Made by a program: the position numbers and the translations under genes. A model generated the notes under the pieces. It had not been told where the DNA came from and searched no databases. It worked only from the letters and a program-made list of their open reading frames with translations. Shown one piece after another: positions 34,151 to 46,261 of a stretch of 64,000 nucleotides of DNA. Position 1 is the stretch's first letter. The number at the start of each line of letters is the position of its first letter. The DNA is from Atherinomorus stipes (Eukaryota; Chordata; Actinopteri; Atheriniformes; Atherinidae). The DNA is taken from NCBI GenBank assembly GCA_023101725.1, contig JALJCO010013441.1:248001-312000 (forward strand), given 5' to 3'.

Positions 34151-35340
34151 GGATATTTTAAATAGAGACGAGACATCAGGACATGAGACATGACAAGTGA
34201 GTCACAAGACAAGAAACAAGTGACATAAAACACAAGAAATGAAACACTAGACATGAGACAAGAAACATTAGACATGAGACAAGAAACGTACATGAGAGAA
34301 TAAACATTAGACATGAGACAATAAACATAAGACATGAGACATTAGACACGAGACATGAGATGAGATACGAGACATGAGACATAACACGAGACTCGACACA
34401 TGATATGAGACACAAAACAAGAGACATGAGACAAGATGCAAGAAATTAGACAAAGATATGAGATACAAGACATCAAACATAAGACATGAGACATAAGATA
34501 TGAGACACGAGATATGAGACATGAGACAAGACACAAAAAAATTAGATAAGAGATAAGACACAAGACATGAAACATAAGATATGAGATTTGAAACATGAGA
34601 CTCAAGACAAGAGACATGACATTCGTCACAAGATAAGAAAAAAGTGACATGATGAATTAGAAATAAAACACGAGAAAGGAGACATTGGGTATGAGACACA
34701 AGACATGAGATGAGACACGAAATATGAGACACGAGACATGAAATATAACACGAGACTCGACACATGATATGTGACAGAAAAACGAGATAAAAGAGATGAG
34801 ACGAGATACAAGAAACTAGGCACAAGACATGAAACATAAGACACGAGACACAAGATATGAGAAATGAGATATGAGACATGAAATGAGACATGAAAAATTA
34901 GACAAGATATGAGACACAAAACATGAAACATAATACATGAGATTTGAGAAATGAGATAAACAACAAGAGACATGACATGAGTCACAAGACAAGAAACAAG
35001 CGACACGAGACACTAAATTTAGACATGAAACACGAGAATTGAGACATAAGACATGAGAGATGATATACGAGACATGATATAACATGAGACTCGACATATG
35101 AGATGAGACAAAAACAAGAGATATGAGACAAGATACAAGAAATTAGACACATGATAGGAGACACAAGACATGAAACATTAGATATGAGAGAAGAGACATT
35201 AGACATGAGACACATTAGACATGAGACATTAGAAATGAGACAAGACATTAGATATGAGGCATTAGACACGAGACACAAGACATGAGATGAGATATAAGAC
35301 ATGAGATATGAAACATGAGATATGAAACAGGGCAGGTGAT
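34151..35340. repeat. degenerate ATGAGACA-type tandem repeat, about 1.2 kb
   Basis: Built from short words GAGACATGAGACA, ACAAGACATGAGAC and AGACATTAGACATG in varying order. The unit is short (multiples of 5 bases are common) and no fixed period holds throughout. Minus-strand frames of up to 194 codons made of MSHVSCLVS-like residues run through it in overlapping frames; these come from the absence of stop codons in the repeat. Confidence 0.9.
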
Positions 35341-35446
35341 GATGCTAAAAACTGATACCATGATATTTTTCTAAAATATCTCAATAATGATATCAGAGAG
35401 CACTTTGACGTTTGTGGCATCACAACAAGTCAGCATCAGTAACTTC

Positions 35447-35869
35447 TAGGGCTGGGCGATATATCGATATGAAAAATATATCGATATATTTTCAAATGAG
35501 ATATGGAATTGGACCATATCGCCCATATCGAGATATAGAGTTTAATGTGTGTTTGTTTTGTCTTTGTATATAAATGCTGACCTTACTAGGGTTTCATTTA
35601 CATTTAATTCTGTGTAATGTTCCTTACTTGCATGTGCGAGTATAATTACATACAGTATTTTACAGTATTTCTGTTTACATTTGATCATTCTTTGAGCATT
35701 ATTTCATCCGGACTGTTTAAATTAAACTATTTGTAATCTCATATTTGGCTCCGACTGGAAAAAATATTTGCTCTCACTTTGTGATAGAAATATCGAGATA
35801 TATATCGTGTATCGATATTCAGCCTAAATATATCGAGATATGACTTTTGGTCCATATCGCCCAGCCCTA
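35447..35869. mobile_element. hAT-like MITE, 423 bp, with perfect 8-bp TSD
   Basis: The ends TAGGGCTGGGCGATAT are present in both orientations and match exactly over 16 bases. The TSD GTAACTTC is at 35439-35446 and 35870-35877. Subterminal ATATATCGATAT / TATCGAGATAT repeats are present. There is no coding frame. It is the best-preserved member of the TAGGG group in the window. Confidence 0.95.
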
Positions 35870-35877
35870 GTAACTTC

Positions 35878-38231
35878 CTTCCACCATTTGCCTCTTCTGC
35901 CTCGCGGCCTCCAGCAAAATCAAACCTTTCCAACTCCTGCGGTTCCCGTTGGCTCTTTGTGCCTGAAGTCACTCACGGTCTCATCTGATCTCATCTGATC
36001 TCTTAGGATGCATCGACAGTTACGTTGATAGTGGAGATTATGATTGTATCCTTTGCTCAGCTGCAAAAGTTCACACATTTCTGTGTAAATCATGTCAGAA
36101 CCTCAGCTTCCCCAACTAACCAGAATACTTGCAGAGTTGAAGCAGCATCCATGTGGAAAACATCCATTTATCATCTTTCTACACTTTGCAGCATTTTGTT
36201 TTTCATGCTTTAAATTCCGGGAAGATACAAGCTGAAACATGACTTTCTGTTACACTGAAAAATACAGTTTTTGTCCTCCATCCACACAACTTTTTCTTTC
36301 TCACGCTCAGTCTTTTATTCTCACTTCTTACCTAAAGACACTATATGAACCAAACGAGTTCATGAGAAGCATTGCACAAGACTGGAATCTACACCACCGA
36401 CTCAAAGCTCTGCACTGGTAACCAGTCAGATGTGGACGAAACAAACCAGAGGAGCCATACATCCTGAGGTAAAGAACGACCGACACAATGAAGAATGAGG
36501 AGCAGCAAAGGACGAACTGGTGTGAAACAAGCGTAAACCTGACGCAGCGGAAAGCTTTACAAATCTATTCTAACAAACAAATCAAACCTCATGAAGTCTA
36601 TAGTTGTGCTTCAAGCAGCTCAGTGTGAAACTATATGGGTCAAGGAGGGACAAATGTCCATAAATCAGGCACTAATGAGGACAAATGCTGCTCACACCTG
36701 AGTATAAAAATATAACCGAGTCCCTCTTTAATCACTATTTCTTGTTATTCCTCCTCCACTTTAACCCAAATGTGACACAAATCTGTCCGTTTTCATTCCC
36801 ACCTTCATCACTTTAGTGTTTCCTCCGCTTTCACTCCTTTTCTATTCATTCATTCACACGACCAGACAACCCGGAAGCACGTGCACTACAGGTGCGTTTG
36901 CAGGCAAACATCGGCGGATTTTATGGCACGTAGTTTGACTCGGATTAATCCGCCGCCTTCCTCCGTCTTCAGCGAGGATTCATGCGAGCAGCTCCAGCCT
37001 GCTTGCATCTGAGCTTTTCTCTGTTCTGTTAAAAGGAGAATTTAAATGTTTTTCATCTCAAACAGTGAATCTAAAGCCATGCAAGCAAACAAACAGGACC
37101 GGGGGTCCACCGGGGGGGGTTTCTGGGGCTTTCGTCACCCAGCGAGGGTCTCCGGGCATGAGAAAACCGGAGCGAGATGTCTGATCCACATGGAGTCTTC
37201 AGAGCAAAGCAGCTCGCTCTTCTTCAAAGTCAGCACATCTCTCAGCTCAGTCACAGTACCGAGTCCACAGAGACTCGGACCAGATTCCACAGTCACTGGG
37301 TCCTTCATCCAGACCCAAATTATCTTCAAAACCACCACGACTGGCTTTAAACTGGCTCTGATATCTCACTGCTGAGCAATACGAGAGAAACAGTGAGCTG
37401 GAGACAACGTGGAGTCACGTTGAATTCATCTGTGATATCCAAGAAAATCTTTTCTTTTCTATTTGGAATCTAAATTTGATCTACAAAGTAAATCTAATAC
37501 AAAAGGATGGACATAGTTAACGACATTCAGGCAGGCTGTGGAGGTTAAACCACGATACGTTTCGTTTTCAGGTCCTCCTGCCTTTAAACAAACACCACAG
37601 CACTGCTTCGTCTCTCTTCATCGTCGAGCTCCAGCAGCCGACAGCTTGGCCTTATCAGTTAACGCACCACGCTGGAGACGAGGAGAACTTCTCCCCACTG
37701 GGAGCTCTCCAGTCCTTACAGCTGGATCAACCACTTCAGGATCAGGGCTCGCACGCTTTCAGACGATCTGGCACTGCCTGTGATCTTTGAGCCAGAAACA
37801 AATTTGGTAAGGCGTGGAATCCCTGGTCGGTTCTCGCTACCCACTTTGCAGACGGAGGAGGTTTTAAAATATCTCAAACCATCTTCACCAACAGATTTTC
37901 CTGCATCTGAGGAGTGTTGCTCTTAAAGACGAGCTGCATTTAGGAACTGATTCGCTCTGAGCTGCAGTAAATGTTCACACCAGACTGATAACCTGCAGCT
38001 AATTCAGTGCTTAGACACAGAAGTATTTCCATTTATCACACGGCTCCAGTTTTAGGGCCTACTTATCCACAGAATATAAAAATACATGTGTGCAGCACAG
38101 TGGTGAAAATCCTGCAGCTCACGCTGGGGAATCTTCATTAAACATTTTTGAAAGAAAATTTTATCTTTTTCTTAAAACGAGGCAATATGTGGATTGAAGA
38201 AACAGAAATTCTGAGTAAATATTGATGCCAT
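35878..38231. other. non-coding DNA with unassigned open frames at 37046-37375
   Basis: A 109-codon plus frame (37046-37375) and a 67-codon minus frame (37135-37338, containing TELRDVLTLKKSELLCSED) overlap. Neither has a recognised domain or clear splice partners. Nothing else was identified. Confidence 0.35.
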
Positions 38232-39733
38232 TAGAGCCTTTACTAACCTGTTGGACCATTTTAAATCCAGGCGAGAGCCTTTACAAACCCATCAGACCAG
38301 TTTAAATCCAGGCGAGAGCCTTAAATAACCCGTCAGACCAGTTTAAATCGAGGCGAGAGCCTTTAATAACCTGTTGGAATAGTTTAAAACCAGGGGAGAG
38401 TCTTTACTAACCGATCGGACCAGTTTAAATCGAGGCGAGAGCCTTTAATAGCCTGTTGGACGAGTTTAAATCCAGTTGAGAGCCTTTACTAACCCACTGG
38501 ACCAGTTTAAATCCAGAGGAGAGCCTTTACTAACCCACTGGACCAGTTTAAATCCAGAGGAGAGCCTTTACTAACCCACTGGACCAGTTTAAATCGAGGC
38601 GAGAGCCTTTAATAGCCTGTTGGACGAGTTTAAATCCAGTTGAGAGCCTTTACTAACCCACTGGACCAGTTTAAATCCAGAGGAGAGCCTTTACTAACCC
38701 ACTGGACCAGTTTAAATCCAGGCATAAGCCGTTACTAACCCATCAGACCAGTTTAAATCGAGGCAAGAGCCTTTATTAACCTGTAGGACCAGTTTTAAAA
38801 TCCAGGTGAGAGACTTAACTAACCCATCAGACCGGTTTAAATCCAGAGGAGAGCCTTTACTAACCCACTGGACCAGTTTAAATCCAGGCATAAGCCGTTA
38901 CTAACCCATCAAACCAGTTTAAATCGAGGGAAAGAGCCTTTATTAACCTGTAGGACCAGTTTTAAAATCCAGGTGAGAGACTTAACTAACCCATCAGACC
39001 GGTTTAAATCCAGTTGAGAGCCTTTACTAACCCACTGGACCAGTTTAAATCCAGAGGAGAGCCTTTACTAACCCACTGGACCAGTTTAAATCCAGAGGAG
39101 AGCCTTTACTAACCCCACTGGACCAGTTTAAATCGAGGCAAGAGCCTTTAATAGCCTGTTGGACCAGTTTAAATCCAGTTGAGAGCCTTTACTAACCCAC
39201 TGGACCAGTTTAAATCCAGAGGAGAGCCTTTACTAACCCACTGGACCAGTTTAAATCCAGAGGAGAGCCTTTACTAACCCACTGGACCAGTTTAAATCAG
39301 GCATAAGCCGTTACTAACCCATCAGACCAGTTTAAATCGAGGCAAGAGCCTTTATTAACCTGTAGGACCAGTTTTAAAATCCAGGTGAGAGACTTAACTA
39401 ACCCATCAGACCAGTTTAAATCCAGGCAAGAGCCTTTACTAACCCATCAGACCAGTTTAAATCCAGGCGAGAGCCTTTACTAACCCACTGGACCAGTTTA
39501 CAGGTGCTGGTCAACGAATTAGAATAATTTAAAATAGTGCAATCATTGAATTCTTCGAATGCATTTTTTGCATTCGAAGGTGTTCACCGCACCTGATTTG
39601 CTTTCTGCACAAAAAATGCATTCGAAGAATTTAATGATTGCACTATTTTAAATTATTCTAATTCGTTGACCAGCACCTGTAAATCCAGATGAGAGCCTTT
39701 ACTAACCCGTTAGATCGGTTTAGATCCATGCGA
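38232..39733. repeat. 41-bp minisatellite with higher-order pattern, about 33 copies
   Basis: The unit reads GAGAGCCTTTACTAACCCAC, then TGGACCAGTTTAAATCCAGAG. Unit starts at 38478 and 38519 fix the period at 41. Variant units (AATCGAGGC...AATAGCCTGTTGG; AACCTGTAGGACC...GGTGAGAGACTTAAC) recur in the same order several times (about 38750, 38925, 39330), so blocks of units were duplicated together. A 179-bp MITE interrupts one unit at 39501. Confidence 0.95.
39501..39679. mobile_element. palindromic mariner/Tc1-type MITE, 179 bp, with TA duplication
   Basis: The arms 39501-39570 and 39610-39679 are reverse complements with one mismatch in 70, starting CAGGTGCTGGTCAACG. TA flanks both sides. Neighbouring minisatellite units give the empty site GTTTAAATCCAG, so the TA duplication is proved by comparison. 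The spacer is 39 bases. A second, smaller hairpin (CTTCGAATGCA / TGCATTCGAAG, 39553-39579) overlaps the left arm. Confidence 0.96.
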
Positions 39734-40443
39734 AATGTTGTCAGCACTCTGTGCTGGAATTGTGGAAAGGAGAGCAGGTTTTTGCAGATCATTTCTGGGC
39801 TGATTGGTTGTTAGTTGAAGACGTATTTAGATGGTCCAGGGACTGTTCCTGACCCACTAACATTTAGAGCAAAAGGCCTCTCGTTTGTTAACACTGAAAG
39901 AGGCAAAACAACCATGTAGATGTTGTGTTGGAATGTCTCTGTGCGTTAAGCAGATGCTTTGCATTAGTCTGTTTACCTTTAAAGGTCGTTTTACATCCCT
40001 GGATGTGAAAAGATGCTGGAAAAATCCTGGAGCACATGTAGCACCACCTCTGTGGGCTGTAATTCCCCCAGAAGTGTTTCGCCTCAGGTTAGTCGGGTGG
40101 AAATGAAGTCTGAGATTAGGACTGATGCACGACTATTTCTTTTAAAGTGAGATTTAAAAGATGGCTTTGCATTTCTTCTGACTTCCCTTATTAATTCGTT
40201 TTTTTGTTCTCATTCAACTCACTTTGGTCATTTCACATCTCTGAAGTCATTTTTTATCTCCTTGTGAACGTCTCATTTTGGTTATCTAACTCTCTGCGTC
40301 TTCATCTCTTTGTGGTGGTTGTGTTATCATATGGATTATAGTTTTTATTTTGCATTGTGTTTCCACTGTTTTGGGTGTTATGTTCTGTTGTGTGTGTCTT
40401 TCTACAGAATATGCAGCACCAGTCAAAGGCTTCTCATTCAGAG
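39734..40443. other. nothing recognised
   Basis: T-rich unique sequence. Open frames at 39885 and 40357 lack motifs, and the latter runs into element D. Confidence 0.4.
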
Positions 40444-40447
40444 TTAA

Positions 40448-41320
40448 AGGAACAGTACACCCACAGAATGATGTGTGTTCATTTTCTACTCACCATCATG
40501 CTGAGCAAGACTCTGGAGATTTTTAATTTCTCAAATAGCGAGATCAGACAGGTTTTCGTTTCCCCCCACTTTCATATAATGGAGTTCACCAGCGACTGAA
40601 CCAAAAGGGTCCATAAAAGTCCACAAAAACTTGATAATAGTCCTTCATGCTGCTCGTCCAGTATAATCCAAGTGTCCTGAGTGGGTAGCGTCCTGAATTT
40701 ACTCCAAACTACATCATTTAGTATATTTTTATAGCTTAAACAGTCGAACATCTAGCTGCTGCAAAGCGTGCCCATGAGAGTTCACAACACTACGGAAGCC
40801 GCAGCAGACGAGATCACACGTTCTCTTTTTCTTTCTTTCTTTGTTTTAAATCAATATCCAAACCCTCTTGTGTTTGTCCACAGCTCGTTCGCTCTTAACA
40901 CAATGTAAACAGGTGAATTTCTTCTTCTACGCTGCAGACGGCAGAGTAGGCGCTGAACGCTGCAGCTTCATTAGTGTCGTGAACTCTCATGGACGCGCTC
41001 TGCAGCAGTTAGATGTTCTCCTGTTTAAGTTGTAAAAATATACTAAATGATGTTTCCAGTAAATTCTGGACGCTACCCACTCAGGACACTTGGATTATAT
41101 TGGACGAGCAGTTTGGAGGAATATTGACAAGTTTTTGTGGACTTTTATGGACCTTTTTGGCTCAGTCTCTGGTGAACTCCATTATATGAAAGTTGGGGGA
41201 AAATGAAAACCTGTCCGATCTCCGGCTGCATTTGAGATATTAAAAAAGTGCTCAGAGTCTTCCTCACTATGAGGGTGAGTAGAAAATGAACGCACATCAT
41301 TCTGTAGGTGTACTATTCCT
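40448..41320 (-). mobile_element. Element D: long-TIR TTAA element, opposite orientation
   Basis: It starts AGGAACAGTACACCC after TTAA (40444-40447) and ends ...GTACTATTCCT before TTAA (41321-41324). The arms match elements B and C. The loop (about 40795-40980) is reversed relative to A, B, C and E (CTCTTTTTCTTTCTTTC before CAATGTAAAC), so the copy lies on the other strand. It is uninterrupted and non-coding. Confidence 0.88.
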
Positions 41321-41324
41321 TTAA

Positions 41325-42080
41325 TGAGTAGCTGTGTCTGGTATTGTATATACTGCACATATAACTCTGGAAGAAAACTTGGGAAACCCCGTCTCCTCAG
41401 ATCAGTGGCCTTTTCCCACGAAGCCTAAAATGATGCATCAACCCAAAACACAGGTTCTACGAACATTATTGGACAAAAAATTCCGCATTTAACATTTCAA
41501 GCTGCTCCAAAATGTGCGCATAAACGAGCAACATTCCTCAAGAGATAGAAGTTAAACCATTTATGAGCAGCTGCAGGAAAACTGAAGAACTAAAGTCAGG
41601 AGGTGATCTGTCTTGTGGGGGGGTAAACCACACAAATACACCTGCAGACTCCAACTCTGACCCTTCTGAGCAGATTCAACATCACAGTCCAGGAAAAGGA
41701 GGATGACAAAACGAAGAAGCAAACCCCCAAAGCCGGTCCCCCCCCCCCCTGCAGCGCAGCAGCAGTCTGACCTAAACAGCTGATGATGACGTGACTTTTC
41801 ATCCTCAGATCCTGGAATGAATGAATGAGTCCATGCATGACACGCACGCAGATGTAAGTGATTATCCTCCACTGTCCTTCAGAGATGATGACCACCGTGA
41901 GCCCCCCCCCCTGTCCAACACTTCCACTGTTTCTTTGACAGTGAATGGGCTTAGAGGCACTTCACGCGGCTCATTGGATTTTTTCATCTCCTGCATAATC
42001 CTCTAATAATCCTACACAGACATGTTGCAGCAGTGTCTCTAAAATGGATGCTATTAGCGGATTATCCTTCATAAAGTGTC
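41325..42080. other. non-coding DNA upstream of the CpG block
   Basis: C-runs lie at about 41741-41750 and 41903-41911. Minus-strand frames at 41561-41895 show no domain. If the CpG block starts a minus-strand gene, this would be the start of its first intron. Confidence 0.35.
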
Positions 42081-42480
42081 CGTGACTGCGCTTTCTTTGT
42101 GCGCGTTTAAGCCCGGACGCGCCGCAACTCTGGAGCGGCTCCCACCCAAAGAACCCTTCACTCACCTTCTTCCGGGGCTGCCATTTCATCATATTTGTAA
42201 GCCAGGTGTGAGCAGCATCAAGGTGTCACGGCAGCCGGCGCGGGCAGATGTGCGCGCGCGGCAGCGGCATGTCACAGCCCGCGTTAACGCCGCCTCCGCC
42301 GGCTTGGAACGAGCCCGCGAGGCGCGGGGACGGAAGTTAGTTATAATCCAGTTATAATGAGGCCGGGAAGCTCCGGGAGACACCGAGCAGCGCGCGCCGT
42401 CCTGTCATCCACACCATCATCCGTGCGCTCCGGCAGCTCCGGCGGCTCTGAGGCGCAACTGAGGCGCGAGCCAAAGGAGA
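42081..42480 (-). promoter_or_regulatory. CpG-rich block, candidate promoter / first exon of an unidentified minus-strand gene
   Basis: This is the most CpG-dense stretch of the window (GCGCGCGCGG, CCGCCTCCGCCGG, CGCGAGGCGCGG), in contrast to AT-rich surroundings. On the minus strand ATGATGAAATGGCAGCC at 42192 is followed by AAG|GTGAGT at 42166/42165, a consensus splice donor, which would make a tiny coding exon (MMKWQPRKK). A has the favourable -3 position before the ATG. Direction, transcription start and gene identity are unknown; it could equally be a non-coding first exon or an isolated CpG island. Confidence 0.4.
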
Positions 42481-42512
42481 GGAGAGGGAAACCCAACACC
42501 GACACACACACC

Positions 42513-42535
42513 CTCTCTCTCTCTCTCTCTCTCTT
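42513..42535. repeat. CT dinucleotide microsatellite
   Basis: About 11 CT units next to the CpG block. Confidence 0.9.
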
Positions 42536-42911
42536 TCTCCCTCACACACACTCATGTGGACTTGCTGTTTTATAAGGACCCTCAGTGACATAATACATTC
42601 CCCTTTCCAGACACTTCACGCTCTTTCTGCCTTAAAGTGGCGCAAAAATGTCCGCATTTCCATAAACTAGAACACTCAGCTCTAAACCTGAAGTTGGTTT
42701 ACTAAAAGGAAGAAGAAGGAAAAACAAACAAACAGAAAAACACTTCCCTCCTCACCTATAGCCAACATTTAGGGCAACGTGTGTAAAGAACAAATGAGCA
42801 GCAGGGCCACTGCCAGACGTTGGGGGCCTCTACCCTGTTTTTTTGGGCCCCCCCCCCAACACACGTCTCAGCTGAAGATTATATTTGCCTCAGCATCTGT
42901 TGTTATTTCCA

Positions 42912-43125
42912 CTGTAAAAAAAAAAATCTATATTTTACCGTAAACGACTGGCAGCTGTGGTTGCCGGAATTTTACTGTAATAAATATGGTGACCATATAT
43001 GAGACATTACGGTATGGCTTTATAGAACTGTGAATTATAGGTTAAATACATGCTTATTTACCGTAAATTACTGCTGAAAGAATGATATCTCATAAACCAA
43101 TTTACAGTAATGTTCTGTAAAAATA
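42912..43125. mobile_element. ACTGTAAA-type MITE fragment
   Basis: It begins CACTGTAAAA and has repeated ACCGTAAA, TTTACTGTAA and GGCAGCTGTGGTTGCCGG motifs, resembling the element at 46262-46895. The right end is lost at the GATG repeat. Confidence 0.45.
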
Positions 43126-44612
43126 GCAGGATGGATGGATGAACTAATGGAAAATAATGGACGGATGGATGGATGGACGAATAGATGATGAATAAATGGA
43201 AAATAATGGACAGATGGATGGACGGACAGATGGACAGATGGATGAATAAATGGATGGATGAATTGACAGCAGACAGATGGATGGATTGATGGATGGATGA
43301 ATAAATGGATAATAATGGATGGATGATAGCTAGACTGACAGATGGACAAACGGATAAATAAATGGATGGATGGATAGAAGACAGATGGAAGAGATGGATG
43401 GATGGATGGATGGGATGGATGGATGGATGGATGGATGGATGGACGGATGGATGAGCAGACAGACGGATGGATAAATGGATGAATGGATGGATGAATGGAT
43501 AAATGGATTGATGGAGGATAAATGGATGGATAAATGGATGGATGAATGACAGATGGATGGATGGATGGATAGATGGATGGATAAATGGATGGAAGGATGG
43601 ACGGACAGACGGATGGATAAACGGATGGATGGATGACGGATGGATAAACAGATGGATAAATGGATGAATGGATGGATAAAGATGGATGGATGGATGGATG
43701 GATGGATGGATGGATAGATGGATGGATGGATGGATAAATGGATGAATGGATGGATGGATGGATGGATGGATAAATGGATGGACGGACGGATGGATGGATG
43801 GATGGATGTATAGATGGATGGATAAATGGATGGATGGACGGATGGATGAATGGATAGATGGATAAATGGATGAATGGACGGATGGATGGATGGATAAATG
43901 GATGGATGGACGGATAGATGAATGGATGGATGGATGGATGGATGGATGGATGGATGGATGGATGGATGGATAAATGGATGGATGGACGGATGGATAGATG
44001 GATGGATGGATGGATGGATGGATAAATGGATGGATGGATGGATGGATAAATGGATGGATGGATAGATGGATGGATGGATGGATGGATGGATAAATGGATG
44101 GATGGATGGATGGATGAATGGATGGATGGATAAATGGATAGATGGATAAATGGATGGATGGATGGATGGATGGATGGATAAATGGATGGATGGATGGATA
44201 GATGGATGGATGGATGGATAAATGGATGGATGGATAAATGGATGAAGATGGATAAATGGATGGATGGATGGATAAATGGATGGATGGATGGATGGATAAT
44301 GGATGGATGGATGGATGGATGAAGGAAGGAAGGAAAAAAGGAAGGAAAAAAGGAAGGAAGAAAAAAAGGGGAAGGAAGGAAGGAAAAAAGGGGGGAAGGA
44401 AAGGAAAAAGGGGGGGGGGAAAAAGGGGGGGGAAGGAAGGGGAAAAAGGAGGGGAGGGGGGAAAAAGGGGGGGGGAGAGAGAAAAGGGGGGGAAAGGGGG
44501 GGGAAGGGGGGGGAAGGGAAGGGGGGAAGGGAAGAGGAGAGGGAGGGAGGGATAAATGGATGGATGGATGATAAATGGATGGATGGATGGATGGATAAAT
44601 GGATGGATACTC
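43126..44612. repeat. GATG tetranucleotide array, about 1.5 kb
   Basis: (GGAT)n with GATAAAT and GACG interruptions, split by a purine block at 44325-44552. Both sides of that block carry the same unit. Frames made of MDGWMDGW repeats are artefacts. Confidence 0.97.
44325..44552. repeat. purine-only A/G tract inside the GATG array
   Basis: GGAA units pass into runs of G and A without pyrimidines for over 200 bases. Such tracts can form triplex or G-quadruplex DNA. The irregular G-runs could also reflect uncertain consensus. Confidence 0.9.
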
Positions 44613-45561
44613 TCTCCGGATGAACTTTGGGATGATCTTAGACCAGGATGTATTGCTGCTAATGTTCGGTCAGTTTCTCTCTTTGTGCCAAAGTGAGGCT
44701 GAAAACATTTTCAGCTGGCTGTGCAGACACTTCCTTGAAGCCTGTGACAGTCTCGCCCATCCCACCGCATCCCATCAGCCCCATCTCTGTTCCCAGGGTG
44801 CCCGTCTTCCTGAGATTACCTGAATTTAAGGAGCAGAATCAGAGGCACAGCCTTCAGTCCTCCACACTACTTTGGATTGCTCATATGCTTGATAAAGAGC
44901 TATATAGAAAAGTTGAGCCGAGTTTTACTCACACTATTTTGATTTTCTTAGTGAAAAAACAAGATCCTCACAGTGAGGCGCACTCTTCACTGGTGGGGAG
45001 CTGAGGGAACTATCTATGGCTAAAAATACCCGCAGAAACACCTGGAGAGGGCGCACAGCAACATTACGCTGCAGGTGCAAGTGCACCAAAACTGCAAAGG
45101 GTGGATTTCTCCAGACCACATATGAAGACGACCCAGGAGAAGGAGGCCGAGTATGCTGAGGAGAACACAAATGTAAGGAGCGCTGCAGGCGTTAGCAGCT
45201 GTTTGTAACCGTCTAAACCTCTCTGAGTTGCTACCTGAGCTGCAGGTGTGTCATTTAAAACTTAGCTTCTTTAAAACGGATGTGAAGTTTTTCAATATTC
45301 TGCAGCCACCAGTTTGTCTTTGATGTTCATATTAACAGAGCAGGACTCGCTGCTCTTCCTCCAGGCTTTGCTTCACATGGAGGACCCAACTCTCACCATG
45401 AGTCACCACTTATGGCATTTACATGTTGCACCAATATTTACTACGGGTTTGCTCTCTCACACGCAGACATGCAAACTTTTGCTGCTGCTTATCATATCTA
45501 TGTATTTATCTATATCTACAGTAAGCTGACTGATATTTATATATATCTATCTATACACATA
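44613..45561. other. nothing recognised
   Basis: Unique-looking non-coding DNA. Overlapping frames at 44599-45004 (+) and 44934-45170 (-) lack a recognised domain. TATCTA-rich sequence lies at 45500-45560. Confidence 0.35.
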
Positions 45562-46030
45562 CAGTCGTCCTCAAAATTATTCACACCCTAAATTTAAGTA
45601 ATAATAAATAAAAATTTACTAAATTATAATTTAGTGAAATAAAATATTGCTTTTGAATTGTGGTTTACAATAATAATTTAAAAAAACAAAAAACAAAACT
45701 CTCCCAGACACACTAGAGCACATTTCCCATGAACAGTGGACCAACATACCTGTAACCAGGTGCAGACGTCTTTTTGAACATTACAGAAAACACCTGATCG
45801 CCTCAAAGTGTTGCTCAACAAAATTTTTGCTTCAGAGCCCCATCATACTTGTTAACTTGCTTTATTCTTTTGTTTGTTTTTAATATTTCTGTTGAGCCAC
45901 AGTTCAAAATCAATGTCACAGTTTTCATAAAATTTTTATGTTTTATTACTTTTGTGAATTTCAACTAATGTCACTGACAGCTGATTTTTAATCAGAAGGT
46001 ATGAACATTTGAATATTTTTGCAGACAATA
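45562..46030 (+). mobile_element. Tc1-like element, internally deleted
   Basis: The left end CAGTCGTCCTCAAAATTATT is a Tc1-type terminus, and a poor reverse match (TGAATATTTTTGCAGAC) lies at about 46011-46027. Between them 45731-45800 translates to EQWTNIPVTRCRRLFEHYR, matching the C-terminal tail of Tc1 transposases. The HTH and catalytic core are gone. It belongs to a different Tc1 family from the copies at 12898 and 51322. Confidence 0.65.
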
Positions 46031-46067
46031 TTTGTATATAGCCTATATTTTTGTGCACAATATTATA

Positions 46068-46072
<5 letters not shown>

Positions 46073-46117
<45 letters not shown>
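46073..46117. repeat. AT dinucleotide microsatellite
   Basis: More than 20 AT units, followed by a short CA run at 46139-46155. Confidence 0.95.
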
Positions 46118-46121
<4 letters not shown>

Positions 46122-46159
46122 CTGTATATCTACACATAAACACACACACACACACGTAT

Positions 46160-46240
46160 GGTGGCGTGGTGGTTAGCACTGCAGCCTCACAGTAAGGTCG
46201 CTAGTTTGATTCCCGGCTGGGGAGGGGTTGTTCTCCCAAA
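46160..46240 (+). mobile_element. tRNA-derived SINE fragment
   Basis: GGTGGCGTGGTGGTTAGCAC holds an A-box-like TGGTGGTTAGC (about 46167). A B-box-like AGTTTGATTCC follows at 46203, about 36 bases on, the spacing of a tRNA promoter. The same head-piece is common in fish SINE-like repeats. The 3' body is not recognisable. Confidence 0.5.
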
Positions 46241-46261
46241 CTGTCGTTGCCATTTTTCTCC

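Noticed and set aside
34307..34891. 194-codon Ser/Leu/Val/Met-rich minus frame as a membrane protein
   Set aside because: It is a translation of the ATGAGACA simple repeat, and several overlapping frames give the same kind of residues.
37046..37375. Protein-coding gene in the 109-codon plus frame
   Set aside because: An overlapping minus frame is equally open, there is no domain, and the composition is ordinary for this DNA.
40448..41320. Internal inversion in element D
   Set aside because: The reversed loop is simply explained by insertion of the whole element in the other orientation, since the arms are symmetrical.
44256..44623. Gly/Lys/Arg-rich and MDGWMDGW frames
   Set aside because: They are translations of the GATG and purine repeats in overlapping frames.
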